Source of the DNA: an uncultured Terriglobus sp.
Lineage (GTDB): Bacteria > Acidobacteriota > Terriglobia > Terriglobales > Acidobacteriaceae
DNA length: 5,691 bases
Direction of reading: 5' to 3'
NCBI GenBank assembly: GCA_937859825.1
Contig: CALMAP010000020.1
Coordinates: 7,762-13,452, forward strand
How positions within the stretch are numbered: the first letter of the stretch is position 1; each line of letters opens with the position of its first letter. Made by a program: the position numbers and the translations under genes. Shown here piece by piece: positions 1 through 5,691 of this stretch. The notes beneath the pieces are model-generated. The model was not told the origin of the DNA. It saw nothing but the letters and a program-made list of their open reading frames with translations, and did not search any database.

Positions 1-1
1 G

Positions 2-916
2 GGTATTGGTGAGGCGAGCTTCGGCATCTTCGGTCCTGCCGTACTCGCGGACTTCTATCCACCTGAGAAGCGTAACCGGGCGCTCACCATCTTCAATGTG
101 GCCATCCCGGTTGGCGCGGCAATCGGCTACGCAGCCGGGGCTGCAATCGGCCAGGCACATGGATGGCGCAGCGCTTTCTACGTCTCTGCGGTTCCTGGAT
201 TGCTGCTGGCGCTGGCCATCCTGTTGTTCATGCGTGAGCCACAACGTGGTTCCGCAGACAGTGAAGAAGAACGGCTGCAGGGTCAGAAGGGCCAGCGCTA
301 TCTTGGCCTTCTGAAGAATCCTGGCTACATGATGGCGACGCTTGGATATGCCATGTCCACCTTCACCATTGGCGGCATCTCCACATGGATTCCCACGTTT
401 GTGCAGCGGCAGGCAGGGCAGAGCGCCTCGCAGGCCGGCTTTGCCATCGGCGCGATTACGGCTGTAACAGGATTACTTGGTACGGCTGCGGGAGGTTGGC
501 TTGCGCAGCGCTGGTTGCGCCGTGACCATCGCGCCCTGTATTGGGTGAGTGCCCTGGCGCCTGCGCTCTGCATTCCATTCGCGCTGTGGTGCTTCTTCGG
601 TCCGGCAAAGACCATGCTTGCCGCGCTTGCGCTGGCACAGTTCACCTTGTTTCTTGGAAGCGGGCCAGTGAACGCAGCGATCGTCAACTCCGTTAATGCG
701 CAAGTGCGAGCAACCGCGCTTGCTGGTCAGCTCTTTTTGATTCACCTGCTCGGCGACGTTCCTTCGCCGCGCATCATTGGCTTCATCTCAGACCGCAGCA
801 ACCTGCGTTGGGGACTTGGAATTACAGTGATCGCTCTTGTGCTTTCCTGCGTCTTTCAGATCCTCGGTTCGCGATACGCCCCAAAGGAGAGCGGCATGGA
901 GACCGTGCATGCGTAA
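2..916 (+). CDS. MFS transporter, Spinster-like (5'-truncated by window edge)
   Basis: Inner-membrane secondary transporter of the major facilitator superfamily; the substrate cannot be read from the sequence. The reading frame is open from base 2 to the TAA at 914-916, giving 304 visible residues. The family is usually a little over 400 residues, so roughly the first three helices are off the left edge. The visible part opens with GIGEASFG, followed by a D-F-Y-P-P-E-K-R-N-R-A loop and an IPVGAAIGYAAG helix (visible residues 34-45). That is the typical TM4-TM5 stretch of Spinster-type MFS proteins. A charged central loop follows the sixth helix (about residues 80-100). The C-terminal half carries GPVNAAIVNSV (221-231), RATAL (236-240) and IHLLGD (247-252), again Spinster hallmarks. 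The GTG at 98 is an internal valine, not a start. The gene converges on corA with 20 bp between the stops. A sugar, lipid or aromatic-acid role would be guesswork. Confidence 0.9.
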   Translation, partial: GIGEASFGIFGPAVLADFYPPEKRNRALTIFNVAIPVGAAIGYAAGAAIGQAHGWRSAFYVSAVPGLLLALAILLFMREPQRGSADSEEERLQGQKGQRYLGLLKNPGYMMATLGYAMSTFTIGGISTWIPTFVQRQAGQSASQAGFAIGAITAVTGLLGTAAGGWLAQRWLRRDHRALYWVSALAPALCIPFALWCFFGPAKTMLAALALAQFTLFLGSGPVNAAIVNSVNAQVRATALAGQLFLIHLLGDVPSPRIIGFISDRSNLRWGLGITVIALVLSCVFQILGSRYAPKESGMETVHA

Positions 917-936
917 GATCTGAACATTGCAGATGG

Positions 937-1899
937 CTAAAGCCACCGCTTTGCACGGAAGTAGAGGAAGGGTCCGAGCGATGATGCAAGCATCAACGCT
1001 AGCGCATAAAAATATCCGTAACGCCAGTGCAATTCGGGCAGGTGTTCAAAGTTCATCCCGTAGATCGATCCGACCAGCGTTGGTGGCAGGAAGACTACAG
1101 CGGCAACACTAAGCGACTTCATAATGGCGTTTTGTTGGATGGAAATAAGCCCGAGGTTCGAGTCGAGCAGAAACTGTATCTGGGTCTGTAGAAAATTGTC
1201 GTGTTCCAACAAGGACTGAACGTCGCGGCTAAGGGTCTTCAAGCGGGTCCGCACCTCTTCCGATTCTGCGCGGTTCATGCCAAGGAAGGGGACTGCCCGC
1301 TTCACGCTGTGCAGGCTTTCTCTCACACGTGAAGTGAGATCGCCATTTTCCCCGATCTTTTTCAGAACGCGACCCAGGTCCGCGGCGGCGATCGTCTTCA
1401 TCGACCCGGCATTTTGAGAGAAAATTTCCAGCGAAATCGGGTCGAGCTTCTCCCCGATTTCTTCGAGAATGTCTGCCGCGCGATCGACGATCGTCTCAAG
1501 TAAACAGAGCATCGCCGAACTGGGAGAGTTGAAGACAGAGTTCTCCTTACGTGCCCGGCTCACAAATTGACGGAAAGACTTTGGCTCGTCGTAGCGGATG
1601 GTAAGAAATACGCTTCCCGTAATCACCAGGGTGATCGAGACAAGCCTTGGCTGCAAGGCAGTGTCCCGCTGCACGACCCTGACGGTCACAAACGTAGCCT
1701 CGCGTTCCCGGTACAGCGCGCTGCTGCTTTCCACTTCGCGCATTTCCTCGCGGGTAGGCACTTCGATTCCGAGGTGCTGTTCGACGCGCTGCTCTTCCTC
1801 ACGCGATGGCTGGTACAGATCCATCCAGAACGCACCTTCGCAGTCCCCAGGCTGGTTCGGAACAAGGTGGCCATTGTCGCGTCGATACACCGTAAGCAT
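937..1899 (-). CDS. corA: CorA-family magnesium/divalent cation channel
   Basis: Forms a homopentameric inner-membrane channel for Mg2+ (often also Co2+ and Ni2+) uptake. The 320-residue length matches the family (E. coli CorA is 316). Residues 1 to about 255 form the acidic, helix-rich cytoplasmic funnel. TM1 covers about 261-280 and ends in the signature YGMNF (GMN at 281-283), the selectivity motif. The periplasmic loop HLPELHW (286-292) and a second helix (about 294-314) follow, and the protein ends in the basic tail FRAKRWL. This C-terminus resembles enterobacterial CorA closely, so it belongs to the true CorA branch rather than ZntB, which has GVN/GIN-type motifs. The ATG at 1899-1897 is the first plausible start. 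No Shine-Dalgarno is visible before it, and a -10-like TATGAT lies only 8 bases upstream of the ATG, so the transcript may be leaderless. Nothing looks broken. CorA is commonly constitutive, and no Mg2+-responsive leader has room here. Confidence 0.95.
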   Translation of the reverse strand: MLTVYRRDNGHLVPNQPGDCEGAFWMDLYQPSREEEQRVEQHLGIEVPTREEMREVESSSALYREREATFVTVRVVQRDTALQPRLVSITLVITGSVFLTIRYDEPKSFRQFVSRARKENSVFNSPSSAMLCLLETIVDRAADILEEIGEKLDPISLEIFSQNAGSMKTIAAADLGRVLKKIGENGDLTSRVRESLHSVKRAVPFLGMNRAESEEVRTRLKTLSRDVQSLLEHDNFLQTQIQFLLDSNLGLISIQQNAIMKSLSVAAVVFLPPTLVGSIYGMNFEHLPELHWRYGYFYALALMLASSLGPFLYFRAKRWL

Positions 1900-1907
1900 G
1901 TGCGCTA

Positions 1908-1913
1908 ATCATA
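1908..1913 (-). promoter_or_regulatory. putative corA -10 element, possible leaderless start
   Basis: On the minus strand TATGAT (5 of 6 matches to TATAAT) is followed by TAGCGCAC and then the corA ATG. A start point 7-9 bases after this element would fall at A1901 or on the A of the ATG (1899), leaving no or almost no 5' leader. This agrees with the absence of a Shine-Dalgarno sequence. No good -35 hexamer is present at 16-18 bp spacing (the bases there read CTCGGC/GCTCGG), so this is a partial match only. Confidence 0.35.
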
Positions 1914-1927
1914 ACGGGGACTGTGGA

Positions 1928-1941
1928 CTGCCGAGCGGCAG
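1928..1941. repeat. 14-bp inverted repeat in the corA/tRNA divergent region
   Basis: CTGCCG-AG-CGGCAG is a perfect 6+2+6 inverted repeat. It lies 29 bases upstream of the corA ATG, where the corA -35 element would be expected, and 12 bases before the tRNA -35 element. The position would suit a regulator binding between two divergent promoters, but short palindromes of this size also occur by chance. A two-base loop makes it a poor RNA hairpin. Confidence 0.4.
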
Positions 1942-1953
1942 ACCCATAACGCT

Positions 1954-1982
1954 TTGACATGAAAGCGATGTGCAATTAGCCT
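1954..1982 (+). promoter_or_regulatory. putative sigma70-type promoter of the tRNA-Glu/tRNA-Val unit
   Basis: A perfect TTGACA at 1954-1959 is followed after 17 bp by TAGCCT at 1977-1982 (3 of 6 to TATAAT, with the key first TA and last T kept). Transcription would start near 1989, about 27 bases before the mature 5' end of tRNA-Glu, a normal length for a leader removed by RNase P. The exact -35 and spacing, directly upstream of a tRNA on the same strand, are the reasons for the call; the weak -10 lowers confidence. Confidence 0.55.
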
Positions 1983-2015
1983 AGGAAATGGCCGTTAAGT
2001 CACCATGCTCATCGC

Positions 2016-2091
2016 GTCCCCGTCGTCCAGTGGCCCAGGACACCGCCCTTTCACGGCGGTAACACGGGTTCGAATCCCGTCGGGGACGCCA
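2016..2091 (+). tRNA. tRNA-Glu (anticodon UUC)
   Basis: Full cloverleaf of 76 bases with encoded CCA. Acceptor stem GTCCCCG (2016-2022) pairs with CGGGGAC (2081-2087), followed by discriminator G2088 and CCA 2089-2091. The D stem is GTCC/GGAC (2025-2028, 2038-2041). The anticodon stem CCGCC/GGCGG (2043-2047, 2055-2059) encloses loop CTTTCAC with TTC at 2050-2052. The T stem ACGGG/CCCGT encloses loop TTCGAAT (2069-2075). The anticodon UUC reads GAA and GAG, so this is a glutamate tRNA. All stems are fully paired, so it should be functional. It lies 84 bases ahead of tRNA-Val and is probably transcribed with it. Confidence 0.98.
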
Positions 2092-2141
2092 ATAGAATCA
2101 GCAGTCGTCTCGGCAAGGCTGATCGCATGTGCAAACAAAGA

Positions 2142-2160
2142 TTGAACGCTCAGCGTTGAA
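2142..2160. repeat. interrupted palindrome between the two tRNAs
   Basis: TTgAACGCT-C-AGCGTTgAA: nine-base arms around a central C with a single mismatched position (G opposite G); the inner six pairs are perfect. It lies 16 bases before the mature 5' end of tRNA-Val in the tRNA spacer (2092-2175). It might be a protein binding site, or help define the processing of a tRNA-Glu/tRNA-Val precursor. A one-base loop is too small for a stable full RNA hairpin unless the inner pairs open. The GGCCGGCC just after it (2163-2170) is also self-complementary. Confidence 0.45.
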
Positions 2161-2175
2161 TCGGCCGGCCAGAGT

Positions 2176-2252
<77 letters not shown>

Positions 2253-2300
2253 CTCTTTACCCAAGGCTCTATTGGTTCTCAGGGGCGCAGGGTGTTCCCG

Positions 2301-3857
2301 TCAGAATTGGAAGTAGAGGAACGAGCTCGCCCCATCAAGGCAGGCCAGGCAAGCAAAGAAGAGCAGCCCAAGAACTGCTGCCCATACTGCGTTTGGTTTC
2401 CAATCCAGGCGAGTGAACGTGCCGGCATCCTTCGCACGGTAGGGCTGCTCATGCAAAATTTCCTGTGTATTTGGCAACACCCATGCTGCCGCCAGCAGCA
2501 GTATTGCTGTGATGAGGCTGGCAGGGTTCGAGAGAGGGCCTAGACCGGACCTTCCGATTAATCCATTGAGATAGTGCCACGCTCCACCTATCGAATCTGC
2601 ACGAAAGAACACCAATGCAATGCTCACTTGAAGCAGAACACCTGTCCGCATCAACACCAGCCCTATAGGCCCTGCTTGTGAAGTGCTCTCACTTGCTCTT
2701 CTACTTGCAGCAAAGTGTTTCCATGCCTGGTGCGCGCTCAGATACAGTCCATGCAGTCCGCCAAAGACCAGGAACTTTACTCCTGCACCGTGCCAGAATC
2801 CGGTGAGTAGCATGGTTGCCATGAGTGGTAGGAGCGCCATGGAGGCAAAACCTTCAGGAGTCTGAAGGACCTTCCTTGATACCTTCTTGCCTGACTTTAC
2901 CCGATAACGTTGTATCGCGATTAGCATCGGGTTGTACAGGTAAAGGGTGATGTAGCGTGTCAACGTCATGTGCCATCGCTGCCAGTATTCCGTGACACTT
3001 GTTGATTTCCAGGGAGAATCAAAGTTCGAGGGGAACCGGATTCCAAAGCACCTTGCAATGCCAATCGCCATGTCGGAGTAGCCAGAAAAGTCAAAATAAA
3101 GCTGCATGCAATAGATAAGGAGCCCAGACCATAAATTCCATAAGCCATTTGGAGCAGCGAAGGCGAACGCGGAATCTGCGGCTGGGGCAAGCTTGTCTGC
3201 AATCAATACCTTTTTAGCCAGGCCGAAAATGAACAGACTAAGGCCAACGGACATGTCTTGGCTTCGTAACTGAAATCGCCTCTCCGGCGCGTGCGTTGCA
3301 TCCAGGCAATCCTGAAACTGAGGCATCATTTCGCGGTGATGCAGCAGCGGACCTGCGATCAGGTGTGGGAAGAAAGTTACAAAAACAAAATAGCCCAGGA
3401 AGCCTTCTTCGTTTGCCTGCCCTTGGGCCAGATCAATCAGATAAGCAATTTGAGTGAACGTAAAAAACGATATGCCCAGAGGCAGAAGAATCGAATAGGA
3501 ACCTTCGAATCCCTCTCTCTGCCCAAAGCTGGTTTCAGATAGAAAGCCGAGCAATTGAAAGAGATACTTGAAGTAGAAAATAGCCAGGAGATTTAAAGCA
3601 ACTCCACTGTATAGGTATCGTGTTCTCGCTGCAGAGCCCGGTGCTGATCTGACTATCAAACGGCTCAAAGCAAAATTTATAAGAACGGATCCGACCAGCA
3701 GGATCACAAACTTCCGATTCCACGCGGCATAGAAAAAAAGCGATACCAAAACGAGCCAGGAGAGCACCGTCCTGCGCCCGAAGTGTCCAGCAATCTGAAA
3801 ACCAAACAGTGAAACAGGAAAAAACACAAACAGGAAGGGAAGTGAATTAAAAAGCAT
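2301..3857 (-). CDS. MBOAT-family membrane O-acyltransferase (AlgI-like)
   Basis: A polytopic inner-membrane protein of 518 residues, close to the length of AlgI-type MBOATs. These pass an acyl group, normally acetyl, from a cytoplasmic donor through the membrane to a periplasmic partner that modifies a polysaccharide or other envelope polymer. Family landmarks occur in order: MLFNSLPFL at the start; PLGISFFTFTQIAYLID (126-142); FFPHLIAGPLLH (162-173); GLAKKVLIADKLAP (212-225); YFDFSGYSDMAIGIAR (254-269); YWQRWHMTLTRY (291-302); FWHGAG (354-359) and GLHG (367-370), whose H356 and H369 are the expected core histidines; VFFRAD (416-421); and a YFQF end. One oddity is that after RWHMTLTRY the usual AlgI-type DYLYIPLGGN is replaced by TLYLYNPMLIAIQ plus a basic loop (about 318-330). 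The ATG lies one base after the stop of the SGNH gene, with no clear Shine-Dalgarno, implying translational coupling. The gene is AT-richer than its neighbours. No gene for a target polymer is in view. Confidence 0.93.
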   Translation of the reverse strand: MLFNSLPFLFVFFPVSLFGFQIAGHFGRRTVLSWLVLVSLFFYAAWNRKFVILLVGSVLINFALSRLIVRSAPGSAARTRYLYSGVALNLLAIFYFKYLFQLLGFLSETSFGQREGFEGSYSILLPLGISFFTFTQIAYLIDLAQGQANEEGFLGYFVFVTFFPHLIAGPLLHHREMMPQFQDCLDATHAPERRFQLRSQDMSVGLSLFIFGLAKKVLIADKLAPAADSAFAFAAPNGLWNLWSGLLIYCMQLYFDFSGYSDMAIGIARCFGIRFPSNFDSPWKSTSVTEYWQRWHMTLTRYITLYLYNPMLIAIQRYRVKSGKKVSRKVLQTPEGFASMALLPLMATMLLTGFWHGAGVKFLVFGGLHGLYLSAHQAWKHFAASRRASESTSQAGPIGLVLMRTGVLLQVSIALVFFRADSIGGAWHYLNGLIGRSGLGPLSNPASLITAILLLAAAWVLPNTQEILHEQPYRAKDAGTFTRLDWKPNAVWAAVLGLLFFACLACLDGASSFLYFQF

Positions 3858-3858
3858 G

Positions 3859-4932
3859 TCATTGCACGAGCGCTGAAGCTTGTTCTCTCGGACTGCGGGA
3901 TGAATTCTGTAGAGCGTTCAAGGAGGTAAGCGTCACTTGCCTTTGCGGCTTGGTACTCGCAATCGCTGAAGTCACCTGCTCCGCAATAACTCGCGACAGA
4001 ATCCGGCTGCCATCCGCTGTGAAGTGCCGCTCATCATTGAAATAGCGAATCGGCAAGGATTCCAGCCGATTGCTTGTAAGTCCTGCAAACTCCTCCTGAT
4101 AATGGCTCAAATTCCGGTCACAATTCGGTATGGGTGCCACATTTACGAGCACCGTGCCAGAACGGAATAAACTGCGGTATGTCTCTGCGACCTGGCGGTC
4201 CGCACCTTGCGCTAGAGGTGATGCGGAGGCGAACGATTCACACGAATGCCGGGCTGCCACTGGTGGCGTAAAGAAGCCATTGCGCACCATCGCCCGGTCA
4301 GTCTCGAAGGATACACCGGTTGCGCGATGGACTGCCTGTCGTATGGCGTACCAGGCTCCAAACCCGGCAACATATCCTGCAAACGCGAACGCTTGCTGAG
4401 GATGGTGCAAAAAAAATATTGCGGATTGCTTTAGAGGCGTATGCCGCAACAACTCCAACAGGCCCTCGGGGTAAACGGTGTTTTCCCAAATGGTGGATGT
4501 TTTTTGAAAACCTTCTGGACTTAGCTGCACCACGAGTACCTCTGGGTGAGGATTACGGGTCAGATAGCTATTCAGGGAGAGTTGGCCTGTGACGCTTAGA
4601 ACCGCGTTCGTCACGGAGATGTTGCAAGTCGGCAGGCCTGTTTCCTGTTGTACGAGTACCGGATCGATTCCGGTCATAGCAGTGGAATCACCAAAGATCA
4701 ATACTTTGCAATCGCGGTTACGCTGATCAAACACGGCGTCATTTGCCTGGACCCAGGCACTTGCACCGTGATGCAGAAAAAAATCAGACTTCCCCGCCAG
4801 GATGAGAAGCGGTGTCAACACAAGCGGCAATGCCAACAAGAACCAGAGATACCACGCGGCGCTGGCGCCGTGGCGTTCGACTCGCTTCAAGGATGGACGC
4901 GAAAAGCTGCCGTAGTCTGTTTCATTTTTCAT
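3859..4932 (-). CDS. membrane-anchored SGNH-hydrolase-like protein, probable partner of the MBOAT acyltransferase
   Basis: A 357-residue protein. A short basic N-terminus (K2, R12, K16, R17, R20) precedes one hydrophobic helix at about 26-47 with no obvious cleavage site, so it is probably anchored with the rest in the periplasm, as in AlgJ. The SGNH features are FGDSTAMTGIDP (80-91, nucleophile S83) and near the C-terminus NDERHF (299-304, with D300 and H303 in the D-x-x-H spacing), which would complete a Ser-Asp-His triad. Between them, VNVAPIPNCD (263-272) is a likely core strand and loop. Four cysteines (C75, C103, C231, C271) could pair in the periplasm. The last 30 or so residues are polar and look disordered. 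Directly followed by the MBOAT gene, it likely receives the acyl group and places it on the acceptor; an esterase role is the alternative. The ATG at 4932-4930 is the only ATG open to it upstream (an in-frame stop lies at 4953-4951); no good Shine-Dalgarno is present. Overall similarity to any named family is not clear. Confidence 0.8.
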   Translation of the reverse strand: MKNETDYGSFSRPSLKRVERHGASAAWYLWFLLALPLVLTPLLILAGKSDFFLHHGASAWVQANDAVFDQRNRDCKVLIFGDSTAMTGIDPVLVQQETGLPTCNISVTNAVLSVTGQLSLNSYLTRNPHPEVLVVQLSPEGFQKTSTIWENTVYPEGLLELLRHTPLKQSAIFFLHHPQQAFAFAGYVAGFGAWYAIRQAVHRATGVSFETDRAMVRNGFFTPPVAARHSCESFASASPLAQGADRQVAETYRSLFRSGTVLVNVAPIPNCDRNLSHYQEEFAGLTSNRLESLPIRYFNDERHFTADGSRILSRVIAEQVTSAIASTKPQRQVTLTSLNALQNSSRSPREQASALVQ

Positions 4933-4965
4933 CAGGCAGGTTTCGACGGTTCAACATGATGAGAC

Positions 4966-4993
4966 GCAGGATCACACGCGCAGGAGTACACGC
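4966..4993. repeat. tandem 14-bp direct repeat upstream of the acyltransferase genes
   Basis: Two exactly adjacent 14-bp units, GCAGGATCACACGC (4966-4979) and GCAGGAGTACACGC (4980-4993), differ only at positions 7 and 8. They fill much of the 77-bp gap between the IclR-type regulator stop and the SGNH start. On the minus strand a weak promoter-like pair overlaps them: TTGAGA (5001-4996) and TGTGAT (4976-4971), at a long 19-bp spacing. If real, the repeat would sit inside the promoter as an operator. The repeat itself is certain; its function is inference. Confidence 0.6.
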
Positions 4994-5009
4994 TTTCTCA
5001 AACGGAGTT

Positions 5010-5691
5010 CTACCGTAAAAAGACACTTAGTTCATTCGCGGCTGCTCTCAAGTGCGGGAGAAACTGAGTCTGCATGTCCAGTAGGGGCATGCGTTGCGCA
5101 TTCCCGCTCAGATTGACGGTGGCGATGACCTTGCCGCTAGGCGCGTATACCGGAACCGCGAGGGAGCGTAGGCCGATCTCATATTCCTGGTCGCAAGCCG
5201 CAAAACCATTGCGGCGCACGTTACGCAGCATAGACCTGAGTTTGTCTACGGAGTTGACGGTTTTTGGCGTGTAGTCCTTGAGCACGACGCGGGAAAGATA
5301 TCGCTCAACTTCATCGGGGGGCTGGGAAGCGATAAGGACCCGCCCCATGGACGTGCAAAAAGCTGGTAGCCGACTGCCTACGTGCAGGTCGACACTCATT
5401 ACGCGATGCACCTGGGAACGCGCGATGTATACAATTTCGTCGCCATCAAGGGTCGCTACGGAAAAGCTCTCGTTCAATTTCTCGCTCATCCGCTGCAGAA
5501 TGGGTTGTGCCGCACTTGAGAGCGTATTGCTGACCGTATACGTGTGGCTCAATGTCAACATCTTGGGGCGGAGAGAATAACGCTGGCCATCCTCCGCGCC
5601 GGCATAGCCTAGTTTCGACAGGGTGTACAGGCAGCGGCGTACGGCCGCACGGCTGAGCCCGGTTTTGTTGCTCAATTGCGAGATCGTCATT
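5010..5691 (-). CDS. IclR-family transcriptional regulator, PcaR/PcaU/PobR type (5'-truncated by window edge)
   Basis: A DNA-binding regulator: N-terminal winged helix-turn-helix plus C-terminal IclR effector domain. In the PcaR/PcaU/PobR branch it controls breakdown of protocatechuate and other aromatic acids (beta-ketoadipate pathway). The visible 226 residues start inside the HTH: TISQLSNKTGLSRAAVRRCL (2-21), then YTLSKLGY and the wing RYSLRPKMLTLSH (37-49). The RAAVRRCL..L.KLGY...YSL.PK.LTL.H pattern is that of Pseudomonas PcaR. The effector domain shows LDGDEIVYIARS (81-92), MSVDLHVGSRLPAFCTSMGRVL (98-119) and GLRSLAVPV (173-181). The ATG at 5690-5688 is probably internal, because the family has some 30-60 residues with the first HTH helix before this point; the true start is off the right edge. 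The stop is TAG at 5012-5010. The SGNH and MBOAT genes follow 77 bp downstream on the same strand, so read-through is possible, but no functional tie to them is established. Confidence 0.9.
   Translation of the reverse strand, partial: MTISQLSNKTGLSRAAVRRCLYTLSKLGYAGAEDGQRYSLRPKMLTLSHTYTVSNTLSSAAQPILQRMSEKLNESFSVATLDGDEIVYIARSQVHRVMSVDLHVGSRLPAFCTSMGRVLIASQPPDEVERYLSRVVLKDYTPKTVNSVDKLRSMLRNVRRNGFAACDQEYEIGLRSLAVPVYAPSGKVIATVNLSGNAQRMPLLDMQTQFLPHLRAAANELSVFLR

Noticed and set aside
918..952. Small hairpins between and into the convergent MFS and corA ends (ATCTG/CAGAT at 918-934, AAAGC/GCTTT at 939-952), considered as a bidirectional terminator.
   Set aside because: Five-base stems with no T-tract on either strand; too weak to call an intrinsic terminator.
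1567..1957. Long open frames on the + strand opposite the 5' part of corA.
   Set aside because: Basic, low-complexity translations without domain features, antisense to a complete conserved gene; shadow frames.
2253..2300. Region after tRNA-Val and after the MBOAT stop, checked for a terminator on either strand.
   Set aside because: Only a 4-5 bp imperfect pairing (CCAA/TTGG) without a T-run was found.
3504..3525. Sequence inside the MBOAT gene resembling a tRNA 3' half (TTCGAATCCC then TCTCTCTGCCCA), similar to the tRNA-Val T-arm/acceptor end at 2230-2249; considered as an attachment-site remnant.
   Set aside because: It differs from the tRNA by one substitution and a two-base insertion, lies within an intact conserved coding frame (FGQREGFEG), and has no CCA, integrase or partner repeat. 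Chance similarity is more likely.
4130..4592. Overlapping + strand open frames opposite the SGNH gene.
   Set aside because: Opposite strand of a gene with catalytic motifs; no recognisable family or start signals.
5688..5690. ATG at the right edge as start of the IclR-type regulator.
   Set aside because: It would delete the first helix of the winged HTH that family members share; more likely an internal methionine with the true start outside the window.

Overview
The window looks like an ordinary chromosomal stretch of a free-living, moderately GC-rich Gram-negative-type bacterium. It holds five protein genes, two of them cut by the window edges, and two tRNA genes. I see no phage, transposon, CRISPR or plasmid functions. 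The mix of a Spinster-type MFS transporter, a PcaR-type IclR regulator and a periplasmic-type acetylation pair, together with the lack of clear Shine-Dalgarno sequences before three starts, would fit a soil bacterium such as an acidobacterium or a proteobacterium. That placement is a guess; the sequence alone does not settle it.

Left part (1-1899): the C-terminal three quarters of an MFS transporter of the Spinster (GIGEA) type runs rightward and ends 20 bp from the end of a convergent, complete corA-type magnesium/divalent-cation channel gene. Middle (1900-2252): a short control region divides the leftward corA gene from a rightward tRNA-Glu(UUC) - tRNA-Val(UAC) pair. A good -35 element (TTGACA) lies in front of the tRNAs. 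A -10-like element lies so close to the corA ATG that the corA mRNA may be leaderless.

Right part (2301-5691), all leftward: an IclR-family regulator of the PcaR/PcaU type (its N-terminus lies beyond the right edge), then a two-gene unit made of a membrane-anchored SGNH-hydrolase-like protein and an MBOAT (AlgI-like) O-acyltransferase. The latter two are one base apart and certainly look co-translated. By analogy with AlgI/AlgJ/AlgX, PatA/PatB and DltB/DltD, MBOAT would move an acyl group (usually acetyl) across the inner membrane and the SGNH partner would place it on a cell-envelope or secreted polymer. No polymer-synthesis genes are visible, so the acceptor is unknown.

The most interesting point is this free-standing acylation cassette. 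Its MBOAT lacks the usual loop sequence after the conserved RWH block, the MBOAT gene is clearly AT-richer than its surroundings, it lies directly behind the 3' end of tRNA-Val, and a tandem 14-bp repeat sits in the short gap upstream of the cassette.
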